64,000 nt of DNA, taken from contig NC_065541.1 in assembly GCF_932294415.1 (NCBI RefSeq), forward strand, positions 49,020,290 to 49,084,289. Direction: 5' to 3'. Shown piece by piece: positions 45,883 to 58,061 of the stretch. The notes below the pieces were generated by a model that ran no database searches, was not told where the DNA came from, and saw only the letters and a program-made list of their open reading frames with translations. The translations under genes were made by a program, and so were the position numbers. The DNA comes from Quercus robur. Its lineage: Eukaryota; Streptophyta; Magnoliopsida; Fagales; Fagaceae. Each line of letters opens with the position of its first letter. Within the stretch, counting starts at the first letter, position 1.

Positions 45883-47085
45883 ATGGCAAACCAACCAACT
45901 CCAGCTCGTCCATGGTTCCGTTTAGCTTCCATTTCCCGCCCTGCGGCCCCAACCCCGACCCCAGCCCCAGCCCCAGCCCCAGCTCCTGCCCCTGCCCCTG
46001 CCCCTGCTCCGGAGCCACGTCCACCTCTAGTAATTCGGCCTACATTTAGGCCATTAGCCCCCTCTCAGCCAACTCAACCTCAAGAACCCACTCCACCACC
46101 ACCCGCTGTTGCTCCACCCCCAGCCGCTGCTGTTACACGATCCTTTGCTACTCCAGCCCCAGCACCAGCACCAGCACCAGCACCAGTAATAACAGCACGT
46201 CCTATTTTCTCTACTAGCTCAGTTCCACCGTCTCCAGTCACTAAAGCAGTGCCATCCTCCTCTTCGGTTCGTACTTCTCCAATTGCTAAAGAAGCACCAA
46301 CACAGAGTTTTCCCAATGTCAAAGCAACCACCACTATCACCACCGCCTCATCTCCAAAAACCATTAAGCCTGCTGCTCAAACCCCACCTCAGTCACCAAA
46401 ACCCAAGCCCACTGCTCCACCACCTTCTCCTCTAAACCTTCCACCTACACGATTGAAGGCCGAAACTGAGACAGAGCAGAAGATCCCACTGGAGGCAGAG
46501 CAGAAAACTGTGCTGGTCCAAAAGACTATTGAAAAGCCTAAGCCGTGGCTTGGTGGCAATGCTGACTCGCAGTGGGAACATAGCGAGCATTACAAGCCCA
46601 GCTATGTCCATAGTGGAAAGCAAGAAGGGCACAAAGAAGTTGAAATCAAGGAGAAAGGTAGCTACAAAAAGTTTTTGGATTCAGAGGAGGCGGGTACGAG
46701 GGTCATAACAATTGCTGGCGAAAACAAAGGTGCTTTCATGGAACTAATTCGATCCCCAAAGAAACTTGATGGTTCTGACAAATCTAAATCTTTGCAAGTT
46801 AAGAAGGGCATTACTACAATGGGAATCCAAGGCAGTGACTCGGAAAGCTATAGCAGTAGCGATAAGGAGGGAAATCCAAAGAAAGATAAGAGTCACAAAG
46901 GAAACAAAGGGACTAACTCTGTACCCATGAGTGCATTCATGAACAGCAATGTGCAGGGTATTAACAACTCCGTTGTGTACAATTCCTCATACAACCACCA
47001 TGACCCTGGGGTGCACCTTACTCTCTCTAGGAAAGCCTCTGGTGGGTTCCAGGCCAAGGAACGCGTTAATGGCGATCGGGATTAG
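45883..47085 (+). CDS. Proline/alanine-rich disordered protein, unknown function
   Basis: A single-exon frame of 400 residues starts MANQPTPARPWFRLASISRP. No signal peptide or membrane segment is evident, so a cell-wall label is not supported even though such proteins are often auto-named that way. Residues 20-75 and about 85-105 are Pro-Ala repeats encoded by CCAGCC/CCTGCC hexamers. The middle is Ser/Thr/Pro-rich with SPK-like motifs. Residues about 215-400 are charged and include KPWLGGNADSQWEHSEHY, EEAGTRVITIAGENKGAF and a C-terminal block around NNSVVYNSSYNHHDPGVHL. The conserved-looking N- and C-terminal blocks suggest a real plant family of unknown function. A TATA box lies upstream, and AATAAA follows the stop at about 47164. 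The hexamer repeats may vary in length between alleles. Confidence 0.82.
   Translation: MANQPTPARPWFRLASISRPAAPTPTPAPAPAPAPAPAPAPAPEPRPPLVIRPTFRPLAPSQPTQPQEPTPPPPAVAPPPAAAVTRSFATPAPAPAPAPAPVITARPIFSTSSVPPSPVTKAVPSSSSVRTSPIAKEAPTQSFPNVKATTTITTASSPKTIKPAAQTPPQSPKPKPTAPPPSPLNLPPTRLKAETETEQKIPLEAEQKTVLVQKTIEKPKPWLGGNADSQWEHSEHYKPSYVHSGKQEGHKEVEIKEKGSYKKFLDSEEAGTRVITIAGENKGAFMELIRSPKKLDGSDKSKSLQVKKGITTMGIQGSDSESYSSSDKEGNPKKDKSHKGNKGTNSVPMSAFMNSNVQGINNSVVYNSSYNHHDPGVHLTLSRKASGGFQAKERVNGDRD
45952..46186 (+). repeat. Coding minisatellites (Pro-Ala)n
   Basis: Two clusters of 6-bp units (CCAGCC/CCTGCC at about 45955-46005 and CCAGCA at about 46155-46185) encode alternating Pro and Ala. Unit homogeneity suggests replication slippage, and being in units of six bases it preserves the frame. 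Confidence 0.75.
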
Positions 47086-50000
47086 AGGGAGACGATGATA
47101 CTTAAAAGAAGTTTTTTACTTATTTAATTTGAATTTCAAGTTTTAGGGTATAGTACGTAAGAGAATAAAGGTGGAGTGATATTTGAGTGCTGGTGAGAAA
47201 AAGAGCATGGACTCTGATTCTTCATTGTTAGGTTGCACTTCCAGTGGAGTCTAGCTGAAGATTGTCCATTGCCTATGTTTGGTAATAAAAAGCGGAAGTT
47301 TGCTATGTATGTGCCTATATATGTATGCTTATAATTATTTATTGAGTATTAGTTGTACTTTTATAACCAGAATGGAATTTGTCCTTCAATTCCATGATGC
47401 CAATGGCCATGTTATACAAATTGCATGCAGAGTAGTTTCCTTTTCCTTGCTTTATGTGTTGAGCTTGGTGTTTAATTGCATGTGTACATATACATATAAT
47501 TAAATGTTGATGATGCTGTGTTAGATTCATCTACTTATTTGAAAATGGATGAATATGAGTTTAAGAACTCAATGATAACCTAAAAATTCTAAGACATCCT
47601 ACTTTTATAATACTGAGGATTGTTGGAAAAGTGAGCCTACAAGAATGATCACTTCCACAAGTGTACCAAAAATATTTACTTTGTTTTTACTACTGAAGAA
47701 AAATAGTATGACTTTGTTATAGGGCCAAACAAAAACTTATCAGTACGTGATTAGCGGCAACCAGCATGGCTCATGAGACCCAGCCAGGCAATTTAGTCAC
47801 TTCAAGTATCTTATCAGACCAATATATAGTTTCAGAAAATTTATTTGGCATAGCATCACCACTCAAGTCTATACAATAATGCATGAATGGCATTACTCTT
47901 CAAGGTCCAAAACAAAAAGGAGTTAGCCAATCTGAAGAGCACTATAATGTTAAGCCCAAATATTTTTTGGCACACAAATATATTGCCTCATTACGTATTA
48001 TATGTATTGATAATTTTACATTGTTGATAAGGCTTAAAATTTATATCATCTTTCGTATTTGGCCCTATGTTTATAATATTGTCAATTAAAGTCCCTAATT
48101 TATGAAATCATTTCAATTTGAAGTCACTGTACATGTTCTTTATTCATTTTGTCAGGTTAGCTAGTAATTAACGGAGTAGAGAAAAGAGAGAAAGCAACCT
48201 CTCAAGTGATGATGAATTCACCTCGGCGGTAAATGGGCTATCTTTTCTTAGCTATTGGTGTTCACTTACTGATGTATGGTCCACAAATGAGGGGCATATG
48301 TCGACACGGTTTTTTACTACCGTCAAATCCTTATTAGTGCGTAGGGAATCTTTAAAATTCTCTAGCTTACCTAGGATTAAAAGTCCTATCAAAATGGGGT
48401 TTGTGGGAATAATGGACTACAGCTTACCTAAAGACATATTTTATTGGTCAAAGGATGGTCTTATAATATGCATGAATGCATGGGATGAAATTTAGTTAGT
48501 TTTTATTGGTCCTCAAAAGATTAATTAGTCAACTAAGGGTTTAATTCCCATTTGTTAAGATCTAAAATAATTATAAACATGCAAACATAAGATTATGCTT
48601 AGAGTTAATGTGCAATTCTTTGAATTATTAAAATAAGTATTTATCTTTCAAGGATGAATAATTGTCTTGATAATTTTAGAAATCAAGTTAATTTCGGTAA
48701 ACCTATCCAGAAAAGGGTACATCACAATTTTAAAACCTTGATTTATATATCTCAGTAAGATTACCATTATCTCCATGAAAATTTTACAGAAACCTATCAA
48801 CCCCAATGAAATCTTATTTTTGAATGTTTTCAAGCTCTAGGAAATTGAAACTTTGTTCATCAATGAAGAATCTTTCTATTGACACAAAAAAAAGAAAAAG
48901 ATTATATTGCTGAATGATTGCCTTTTATAGCACCAACAACCTCTTGTGCTTGATTGGAGGAAGTTTTATCAATGATGTGAATTTTGATCTCACCTTTTAT
49001 GCATAAGACTTTATCTTCATCAAGCACAATTTTATCTCATTAACTATGTTCCACAAGATAGTCTTCATAAATTGGTAGAGATCCTAACCTATGACACCAA
49101 CTCTTTCAATGTGTTCATCCATCTCTTCAATATTGCAATCCTCATCCTCCTCCACATAACATATATTTGGATGGCGGTTATGAGGTCAATTTCCAATGGC
49201 TAAGGCAATGAGCTACTCTAATGGGACATCAAACCACTTATCCATATGCTGAAAGATCACCTTTGCAACCTCATTGTATTTATACACGTCAACTACGCCA
49301 ACATGCCTTCTCCCACATGCTCTTCTTTTTGCCATGGTAGGAACACTTAACCTTAGTTTAATAACAATTGATGTGGTGTTGTATGGCTCTAATACAAATT
49401 GATGTAGTGCAGACATGTACAATAACTAAAACTCTTTCACAAAACCTAAATTCAAGAAGAACTCTATGCTAGAAGACAAAAGAATAGAGAAAACCTCTCA
49501 AAATAAAATTATAATAATAACAGCTTCATAATCACGTAGTCCCTCTGAATTATATTTAGAGGATGAGATTTTCTTTCTCCTTTAAGAAAAACAAATAACA
49601 AAGTTCCACTTCTCCTAAAGAAATGAAACAACTTAATTAGGAAAAGAAAAAAGAAAAAACATAAAATTCTTATTCAACTAGGAAAAAGGAAAGAACATAA
49701 TCCAAAATTCTAATTTAACTAGAAAAGGGAAATAAAAGTCTAATTCAACTAGAAAAGGGGAAACATATAATAATTATTTTATGTTCAATCAACCAATTTG
49801 CATTACAACCCCATATTCAAAACATCAAGCCTAGAAATCAATGTACCCTACAGAAGATTCAAAAAAAAAAAAAAAAAAAAAAGGTTATGGAATCCCCACA
49901 TATCTACAAGCAAGAATCTCAAAATCAATGACAATCTCGTCGGACCTAACCCATGCCCAAGCTCGTCACCTATGGTCTTGTCATTCCTAATAAATACCCA

Positions 50001-51827
50001 TGCTTGATAATGAGGAAGACTTTAGTTGATCTAAATTTGAACACTTATGTCTTTCTGGCCTATTAGATCATTTTAGTGAATGAGAAATATTAATAGATTT
50101 AAAGATCAGATTTTCGGTGACGAGATCTAAAGATCTCTAAGCTCTCCAATTAGAAATCAGTTTAGCTCTTGCCCGTAAAACACAGTTTGGTTGACGATTC
50201 ACCCATCTTCTCTATATTGCATTGCAAGCAAACCCATTGGGTTGTACGGTGCCACGCATCTCGAGGGGGGTATTTTAGAGTAATTTATTTTAATTTTTAA
50301 AAGTTTATTTATGTTATTTAATTGACATGGTGTGATAATTTGACTATCTTCTTCTAAACAATACGTTATATGGGATTGCAATTTTATGGGTAAAAATTAA
50401 AGTTACCTCTAAGTTCAAGGATATAATTTGCAATTGAACCCTTCATTTGTTCAATAAAATAGTTGATTTGAGATTTTTCTTAATTTTTCCTTTCTACTTA
50501 AATTAAGCGGAGACTCCTAACTTCTTATAAGTCTCTTAGATAAGGAGAGCAATATCTACAGTTGAATCTCCACGTTAAAATTAGTTATTGGGAAATTACT
50601 TAAAGAAAAAATCTTGGCCCTCCCAAATCCTAATTATCACAGAATAATTAAAGTTCTTAAAGAACTAGGTTCATACATAATATCTTGTCTTGTTGCTTCT
50701 TTCATTTCTTTCATTTGTAAGGACCTGCAAGGCAGTGTCCATAAACAAACACCCAACTTTGTCCATGTAACCTATTTGGTAGATGCATGGATCCCCACTA
50801 AATTCTCGAGGCAGAAATGAGCCAATGGAATACTCCCTTAATGCACTTTGTTTGGTCTTCAAGTTAATACTATCAAACATTAAGTGGGTCTGTGTGTTGT
50901 CTGAAGCTTTTCACATGTGCATTGGATGACAAAGACGATACATCTATTGGATAGAGCTAGCATAGCTAGCTCTCTAGATTTTCTGGGTGGTGGATATTTG
51001 CAATTCTCATAGCTATGCCGTGACCTGTTAACCTGTTATTGGTAAAGAAAACGATTCTGAAGGAAAAAGAGAGGATAGGGCTCTGCCAGATAATACCCTA
51101 ATAATGATCAAGTCGATGGGTCACAATCTTTTTGACTAGATAAATGAATTCAAACAAGTGAAATAAACTTTATTGTTGCATTATTGAAAAGAATAACGGG
51201 TTGCCATATTTGATATATATTTCCCTATGCTATAGCTCTATTTTTCTCCTATAATTCTAGTGCTGCATTAGCATTAAGATATGTTTTTTCAGATGAACTA
51301 GTGGGGAATGGGATTCACAGAAACTATGCTCGATTAATCTTATTTGTGGCAGAAGTGTTGATGCATGGAAACAATGTGACAGATATCTGGAAAAAAAAAT
51401 TGTATTAACGTATTTTAACAATAAGTTTGTGCAAATTAGATCATGTTGATTTGCAGTTACAGTTACAAAGTTCTGTGTGTTGCAGTAGGTGCTGCTATGC
51501 TCTAGAATAGTGATGGAAGCGAATACCGTTTGTGGAGAAGGGAGAAAGCATGGGAACCAAAAAGAGCAGTGAGTTAATTTTCTTGGCTCATGTGGTTAGT
51601 ACTTAGTAGCTGTAGGATCTTGAATTATGCCTCATGAAGAGTTCTTTTATCCCTTTATTTACACACTTATATTTTTTATGGCGATAACAAAGGAGTCCTC
51701 AAGCATAAAACTTCCAAGGGAAAAATTTATTTTAAACCCTATAATTTATACCTAATTTCAAAATAAACCCTGTAGTTTAAAATCTTGTAAATTAGTAGTC
51801 AAATATATAGTTTTTTTTTTTTTTTTT
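47086..51827. other. 3' UTR and long intergenic region
   Basis: It begins with the proline-rich gene's 3' UTR (AATAAA near 47164). No other gene is supported. At about 48880-49800 there is text suggesting an old minus-strand LTR retroelement, listed separately. The short frames at 47279-50820 lack domains. Confidence 0.5.
48880..49800 (-). mobile_element. Possible degraded LTR-retroelement fragment
   Basis: On the minus strand, near 49380-49410, the sequence reads TTTGTATTAGAGCCATAC. It resembles a mutated primer-binding site complementary to initiator Met tRNA (TGGTATCAGAGC). It follows an LTR-like end TGTCTGCACTACA. Downstream on the minus strand is an open frame (49213-49422) with KRRACGRRHVGVV and broken continuations. 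No RT or protease motif is visible. This is a weak, position-based inference. Confidence 0.3.
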
Positions 51828-52149
51828 GGCTAAATTACAAATTGCACCTTCTAACTTTGCCTAAAATTCAATTATGATCTCTAACTTCACTTTCATTTAT
51901 TCAACTTTCAACTTTGTTCAATTTAGCCCTCCCCATTAATCTTTGTCAAAATTTAGCTATTAAGGACCCCCCAAAACAATGTAGTTTTAATGTTTTATAT
52001 TGAACAAAATTGAAAGTTAACAATGCAATTCTAACGGATTCTAACAGAATCACTAAATTGAACAAAATTGAAAGTTAGAGTATTGAATTGAGCAAAAATA
52101 ATGAAATAAATTTTAGGCAAAACTAAATGATGCAACTTGTATTTTAACC
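51828..52149. repeat. Mutator-like MITE (GGYTAAAWTACAA ends)
   Basis: The left end GGCTAAATTACAAATTGCAC is mirrored by the inverted right end GGTTAAAATACAAGTTGCAT. Inward similarity includes TTTGCCTAAAATT and AACTTTCAACTTTGTTCAATTTAG-like text. The left end sits in a T-run, so the expected 9-bp duplication cannot be read. Terminal similarity to 41155-42402 suggests the same superfamily. Confidence 0.55.
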
Positions 52150-53726
52150 TATTTTTAAGGGGGGAAAAAACTTGCATGGAGTTCAAGCCCAAATTATTAA
52201 TGAGCTTGTTGTTGTCTCAATCAATATCAAGCAATAACACCGATTTCGGTATGCCTGTTTCATTTGAATTTGAAATAGGACAACGAAGGGAGGTGATTAG
52301 CATATTTTGTTGGTGAATAACATTTCATTAGATAAAAGGGAAGTATTCAATTACTGACTACAGTCTACGACTCTACAGAGAAGAGATGTGACAGAGATAG
52401 TTCCTTCCAAATTACAAAAGAGGGCATTTTGCCAACACATGTACAATACATTACCTTCTCTAAATGCATGAACTGCATCCCAACAAGAGAAAAAAGACAA
52501 AGCATTCTTGGCAGCAATGATCAAGAATTCAATGGACAAATGAATTATGCAATGTGGGGATTGAATTACATTTATTGCATTTCCTGGGAGAATGATGCTT
52601 ACTAAACCAGCATCTCATACTTTGAACACAACCAAACTTGTTGCTTTTGACTCGGCCATGAGAGGATCATTGTTTGATGCCAATTCAGTCCAGAGACTCC
52701 AAACATGGAGAATTTCTGTCTTAATTATGATTCCCACACACTGTTGCTAGATTTGATCTTTTGCCCTGAGTAGCTGCATCAAAGTTTATTTAATTTACGG
52801 GGACCAAATCTTTATCTCTTTTCATTCTGTTAATAAAAAAATAGTTATTAATTTTTTCAAAGAGAGGGATTAAATTATTGACAATCTGTTCTGTGTGAAA
52901 GAAATTCCAAGCCTACAAGCGATCTAATAGAAAGCATTAATACTTTCAGTTACATGACATTTTTAATGAATCGTGCGACTTATTTAAATATTACATATAG
53001 ATTGTCTTATAATTCATCATGTAATGGATTAGATAAAATTCCTCAAAATTAGTTTTCAAGCTAACTTCCAAAGAAATAGTTTTAGCCTTTCAATAATCAT
53101 TAGTTTTCCTAATGATTTTCAATAGGCTTTTGTTAATGAAAAAGCTTAGGGACATAGCTTTTGCCACTACTTGAAATGTTTGACTATGAGTGGTGGAAAA
53201 AAAAAAGTGATGAGTCCATGTAAAGATGTATATCCACAATTCATAGTCAACCACTTCATTAAATTGTGGAAAACGTTGTGGCAAATAGAGTAATTGTAGA
53301 AAAACTGTTTGTTTGTTAAAGGGCCTCAATCATTGAAGTTAAACAGTATGTCCATTGCATCTATTCATGGGCATTGCAAATCGTACGAAGTCCCTTAAAG
53401 AGAACCGATTTTCATGTCTCACCCCAATTTTGTTTGTAATAATTTACAAATTATTGTAATTTCTATATTATTTATTTGTATTCTCACCAACAACTTTGAA
53501 CAAATGAAAGTGCGTTTTTGTTGTAAAAGGGGAAGCTTTGTTAATCAGTCGTTACCACTTTGGTGGGCTAAACTATCATCCATTAGAGAAAAAAGAAAAA
53601 GAAAAAGAAAAAGAAAAAGAAAAAGAAAAAGAAAAAGAAAAATGAGATGGTAAAATTTGGTCTTTATAAATGAGGCTAATTTTTTAAAATTCTGGTGGTG
53701 ATGACCTCCCAAAATTATATGCATAA
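52150..53726. other. Intergenic region
   Basis: A+T-rich, with no supported gene. It contains an (AAAAAG)n microsatellite of about nine units at 53588-53642. The Lys/Arg-rich ORF across it is an artefact. Confidence 0.5.
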
Positions 53727-53758
53727 CTGTGTTTGGTTCAACGAAAATTGATTTTTAG

Positions 53759-53794
<36 letters not shown>

Positions 53795-54344
53795 TTGTGT
53801 ATTTACGGATGTTTGGGGCAATAGAAAATGTTGGTCAACCGAAAATATTTTCCAGTTGACCATTAAATAAAGGTAGTTATGGTGAAAATTAGTTTCCGGT
53901 TGACCATTAAATAAAGGTAGTTATGGTGAAAATTAGTTTACGCTTTCATTGTCCATAAATAATTTTCCCCCTCATCCAAGACTTATCCACTCCCCACCCC
54001 CCATTGTTTGCCATCCAACCACCACCCCCCACTAAAGTCCCCAGTCTTTGGTGGCTAACCATCGCTCTTAGTGGCTGCCAGTCCCTCATCACAATGTTTT
54101 TATCTAAAATTTCATCTTTTTTATTATATACACGCTTGGAAAATGAGAAAATGTGAGAAAGTTGTAAAAAAAAAAAATCCATAACATTTTCAAGATTGCA
54201 ATCAAATACTAGAAAATATTTTCCGGAGTATTTTCAGAAACGCAACTAAATGTTTGAAAAAAATTTATTTTCTGAAAAATATTTTCACTTGAAAATATCT
54301 TACGGTCGAAAAACATTTTCGGTCGAACCAAACCAAACACAACA
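53727..54344. mobile_element. Harbinger-like non-autonomous element (TAA TSD)
   Basis: A 618-bp segment between TAA at 53724-53726 and 54345-54347. The left end CTGTGTTTGGTTCAAC is mirrored by the inverted right end TGTTGTGTTTGGTTTGG. It shares the GTTTGGTT terminus and many GAAAATATTTTC words with 24295-25101. It contains (TA)n at 53759-53787 and a 44-bp tandem duplication. Three-base duplications are easy to match by chance in A+T-rich DNA, so the boundary call is moderate. Confidence 0.45.
53852..53939. repeat. Tandem duplication of a 44-bp unit
   Basis: Units at 53852-53895 and 53896-53939 are identical except for one base near the start (CCAGTTGACC against CCGGTTGACC). The near-identity implies a recent duplication inside an otherwise decayed MITE. 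Confidence 0.85.
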
Positions 54345-54347
54345 TAA

Positions 54348-56787
54348 AATTTACCCCCATATCATAAATTTATGTTAATTTATATCCCATACTTTGACCC
54401 TTAGAGATTAAAAATCTGATTCGGCTCTTAATAATAGCCTGGTTTAGTTATAAGGGCTTCATGTAGGAAACGCCAAAAAAACTAATTGAACTATAAGACT
54501 TTTGATGAATGCTTCCACTATTCTATTATATATCCCGAATTATTTATGTTTCTCAACCCCTCTAATAATTTCCGGTATCAAACAAAAAAAAAAAAGTGCT
54601 AATAAACTGCCTTGAGTATGACATCGAAGAAGATGTGAGTGGCAGTTGGAATGATAGGAGTGCACACGAAATGGTTACATAAAGTGGGATACAACATGGA
54701 CTGTACAAATCTTTTATACATTAAAGTGCTTTGTCATTCACCAGATTTCAGCATATGAAGAATCAAGTCATTTTTCTTGCCTAAATTTTGCTTCTTTTGT
54801 GACCGAAAAATGTATGCTTGTAATTATCAGGAAGGACCAACGATGTCCCACACCACATTTGAAAGATTAGATTAGTTAGCTTTAAGAAGAATCCGAAGCA
54901 TTTTAGTAGCTTTTAGGCAGCAACAAGAGCCAGAGAGCCTACAGTCCATGCTTACCATCCTAATTCGTTTTAGGCTTTTTAGCCTTTGTTGCTACCAGAC
55001 AAGTTACTAAGGGTCAAAAAACAGTACCATCAATATGACTTCGATTTCTTCTATGGCTATGTTTCCCCTTGGCTAAGCTCTATTAAAACCTGCTCCAGCT
55101 AAGCTTTGATTTTCATTGTACGTTCTATATGTAAATGTCTTAGCTGCCCATATGGGTGCTAGCTAGCTAAAGCTAGCCTGTAGTTTTTTAATTTGCCACA
55201 ACAAGAAAAACATGATAGCGATCCATTTGTACACAACCAATTAGCTCAGGATATGGTGCTTCATGTGTACAGAGATGGTCCTAACATGAAAGTGATGCTT
55301 CATGTACGGGAAAAAGGAAGCGTGACATGAAATTATGCTCAAAAGTCCTCAGTTTTTTAGGTCAGACGCTTTTATCAAAAGTTCTTTCACGATCACACAT
55401 TTTGTCACATTTCGTTAAAATAGCTATTAAAGTCTTGTAACTTAATTAAATTTTTTTAGCATTTCCAATTTAAGATTCAAATTTTCCCCTCCATTGTTAT
55501 TGAATTATAAAATAAATAAAAAAATATAAAAAATAGATAAAATTAGTGGTTGAAATGAAGTCCTTATTAATAAAGCAATACAGCTTGGCAGTTGGGTAAT
55601 CAGTGCCAGTAAAGGTGCAATCGGTCAAGTCCAGGTCCAGCCCAATCAATGGATGGAATCTTGAGAGAAAAGTGATACTTTTGGGTCCAAGAAAAAGGCA
55701 AAGGAACTTTCATGCCGTTATAAGCGAAAAGTGTTAACTTTGCAACTTAACACCTGAGATGATGCAATAAGTTAAGGGTCACTTATTCAGTTATTCTTAT
55801 TAACTTTTTTCATAATTATTAATGTGACATGTTGTGTTGTGAGTGTGACTAATGACTAGTGGATTACAAAAAATAGCATCAATGATGAACTGATATGCTG
55901 TAAATTTGTTCCAATCACTTTTGTAAAAAAAAAAAAAAACTTGGATCAAAACTTTTTACCTCAACAAGTTATAAAAAAAAATATTGTGAAAAATAAGTCC
56001 CTAACATCAGTCAATGATATGCTTACCGGTGAGACCTGTCTGGGCAACAAACAATGAGAAAACGAACCTGTACTAGAAAATTGGGGAAGTTATTTTTCCA
56101 ATGCAGAACTAGAATTTCAATTTCGTGCTCATACTCTTGTCCCTGTTAATTGTTGAATGAATTTTTCTTAGAATTTATCTGGAACTGACCTTAATTGTTG
56201 AATGTTTTTATAATGTACTTGTTAATTAATCGAGTTGAATAGAATTAAAGTTTGTAAATTCTTCTTTAAAATATTAAAATAAGAAGAAGAAAAACATTGA
56301 GTTGCCTTATGGCAATTGGCAATTCTCATATAGTGGTGAGCCCCATCATGTTAGCCATAGTTCCTTTCACTCATTTTATCTATTTAATCACGGGTCTTCT
56401 TTAAGTCAAAAACTTTAAGTTGGACCTTGACTGCTCGTAGTCTCGCACCAAGAAATATTAAAAGTTACGCAACAATGTGCATTACCTTCCTTTTTTTTTT
56501 TTTTTTTTTTTTTTTCAGTTTGGTAATTGTCATTTTGGACCAGTAAGTTTATATATATATTATCATTTTGGTCTTGTAAGTTTGTATTTGTTGTCACCGT
56601 TGGTCATTCCGTCCATATAACTTTTGCTATCTATTAAAAATTAATTTTTTAATACTAATTTTTTTTTTTTTAATTTTCATTTTGGTTTTGTAAGTTTCAT
56701 TTGTGTCATTTTGGTATTGTAAATTCATATTTAATGTCACCATTAGTCCTTTCCCCCCTCTTCTTCTTCTTCTTCTTCTTCTTCTTC

Positions 56788-56818
<31 letters not shown>

Positions 56819-57526
56819 TATAGATAAGTCATGATAGTTCTTAATGCCAACTTTTTTTAACATAATGGAAAAAAGGGCTAAAGGTGACAGCAAATGTGAA
56901 GTTACGAGACCAAAATGACAAAAATCAAATATACAGGACAAAAATTACAATTGAAAACTTTAAGGTTGTAATTTGTATATTGCCTACCATTATCATCTCA
57001 TTAGATAAAATTTTAAGTTTATATTGGAATGTTACACATGAAACTCACGAAAATCAAATGGATAAAAAAAAAAAAAAACAACAACAACTCACGATGATCA
57101 AATGTTTCATGCGTGTTCATTCATAGGACTGTTTTTCGCTGGAGAATATTTCAACAAAGTCAGCTTATTAGATAACTCATAATTCTAGACACAATGAAAG
57201 TAGTCCATTGGAGGGAAAAATATGGAAAAATTTATGGAAGTTAAAGAAAAGTAGACAAGAGCCCTATAGCTTAATTGACACTTTCTAATGCACAAAGTGC
57301 TTGGAGGTTTAAGAAAGAAGGGCTCAAGGGGTTAGCAGCATACTATAATAATCTTAAAAAAAAAAAAGGAAAGACTATTTTTTTTTTTTTTTTTTTTAAT
57401 TTTGAAGAATATAGTTGGGCATCATTAGTATAAGAATTAATTTCTAAAACAAAATGCATCCTAATTGGAGTTGAGGAGAAGACTCTAGAGTTTCTATTAT
57501 GTTAATCATACTATGATTCCATGTTT
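54348..57526. other. Intergenic region with a MULE-like repeat
   Basis: No gene is supported. Near 56505-56985 there is imperfect inverted text (TCATTTTGGTCTTGTAAG against CATTTTGGTCTCGTAACTTC inverted), typical of Mutator-like MITEs. It includes (CTT)n at 56759-56789. Boundaries were not resolved. Confidence 0.45.
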
Positions 57527-57544
57527 AATAAATTGGAGGTGATA

Positions 57545-57757
57545 ACTCCACGGGATTGGCTTAATAGTTCCTAAGGCCTTATTATATTCATAAAAATTTG
57601 GGTTTGAAACGTCTTGCCAATATTTTAGGGACCTCTAAGGGATTTTTACATGTAATAACCTAGTGTGTGTGTGAGACAAGGAAACTGTTTGCCTGCACCC
57701 GAAGGAATAGTTAGATACTCAAAGAGGTTTGTATATCCTCATTTGTTTGAAAAAATA
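57545..57757 (+). mobile_element. tRNA-derived SINE with perfect 18-bp TSD
   Basis: The 18-mer AATAAATTGGAGGTGATA occurs at 57527-57544 and 57758-57775. The 213-bp body has an A-box-like GGATTGGCTTAATAG near its start, a B-box-like GGGTTTGAAAC about 50 bp later, and an A-rich tail (GAAAAAATAA). This is the classic architecture of a plant tRNA-derived SINE mobilised by LINE machinery. It is non-coding. Confidence 0.82.
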
Positions 57758-57874
57758 AATAAATTGGAGGTGATAGAAAATAGACGTGGAAGCAAAAATG
57801 GAAGCATAAAAAGAAGAACATAGAAAAATTATGTGGTTTAGTCTAACAATTCACGTTCAAATCCTATATTATAA

Positions 57875-58047
57875 GTGGGTTCTAGTTAGCTCAACTGGTA
57901 AAGTTTTTTATGGTTATATAAGAGATCTGGAGTTAAATTCCCACCTATACCAAAAATTGATTGGTCTCTTGGTTTGATGATAAAGAGCTATTATTAGGTG
58001 CGGACGCCAAATGTTGAAACTCTCTCTCAAAAAAAAAAAAAAAAAAA
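57875..58047 (+). mobile_element. tRNA-derived SINE with 14-bp TSD
   Basis: Flanked by ATCCTATATTATAA (57861-57874) and ATCCTATATTACAA (58048-58061), one mismatch. The 5' part has a good A box (TAGTTAGCTCAACTGG) and a B-box-like GGAGTTAAATTCCC. The element ends in a run of about 20 A. The tRNA-like part cannot form a mature tRNA. It belongs to a different family from the SINE 117 bp upstream. Confidence 0.82.
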
Positions 58048-58061
58048 ATCCTATATTACAA

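Noticed and set aside
53414..53653. ORF ending in a Lys/Arg repeat
   Set aside because: Encoded by the (AAAAAG)n microsatellite.
57881..57960. Possible tRNA gene
   Set aside because: A- and B-box-like words are present, but the sequence cannot fold into a full cloverleaf; poly(A) tail and TSD show it is a SINE.
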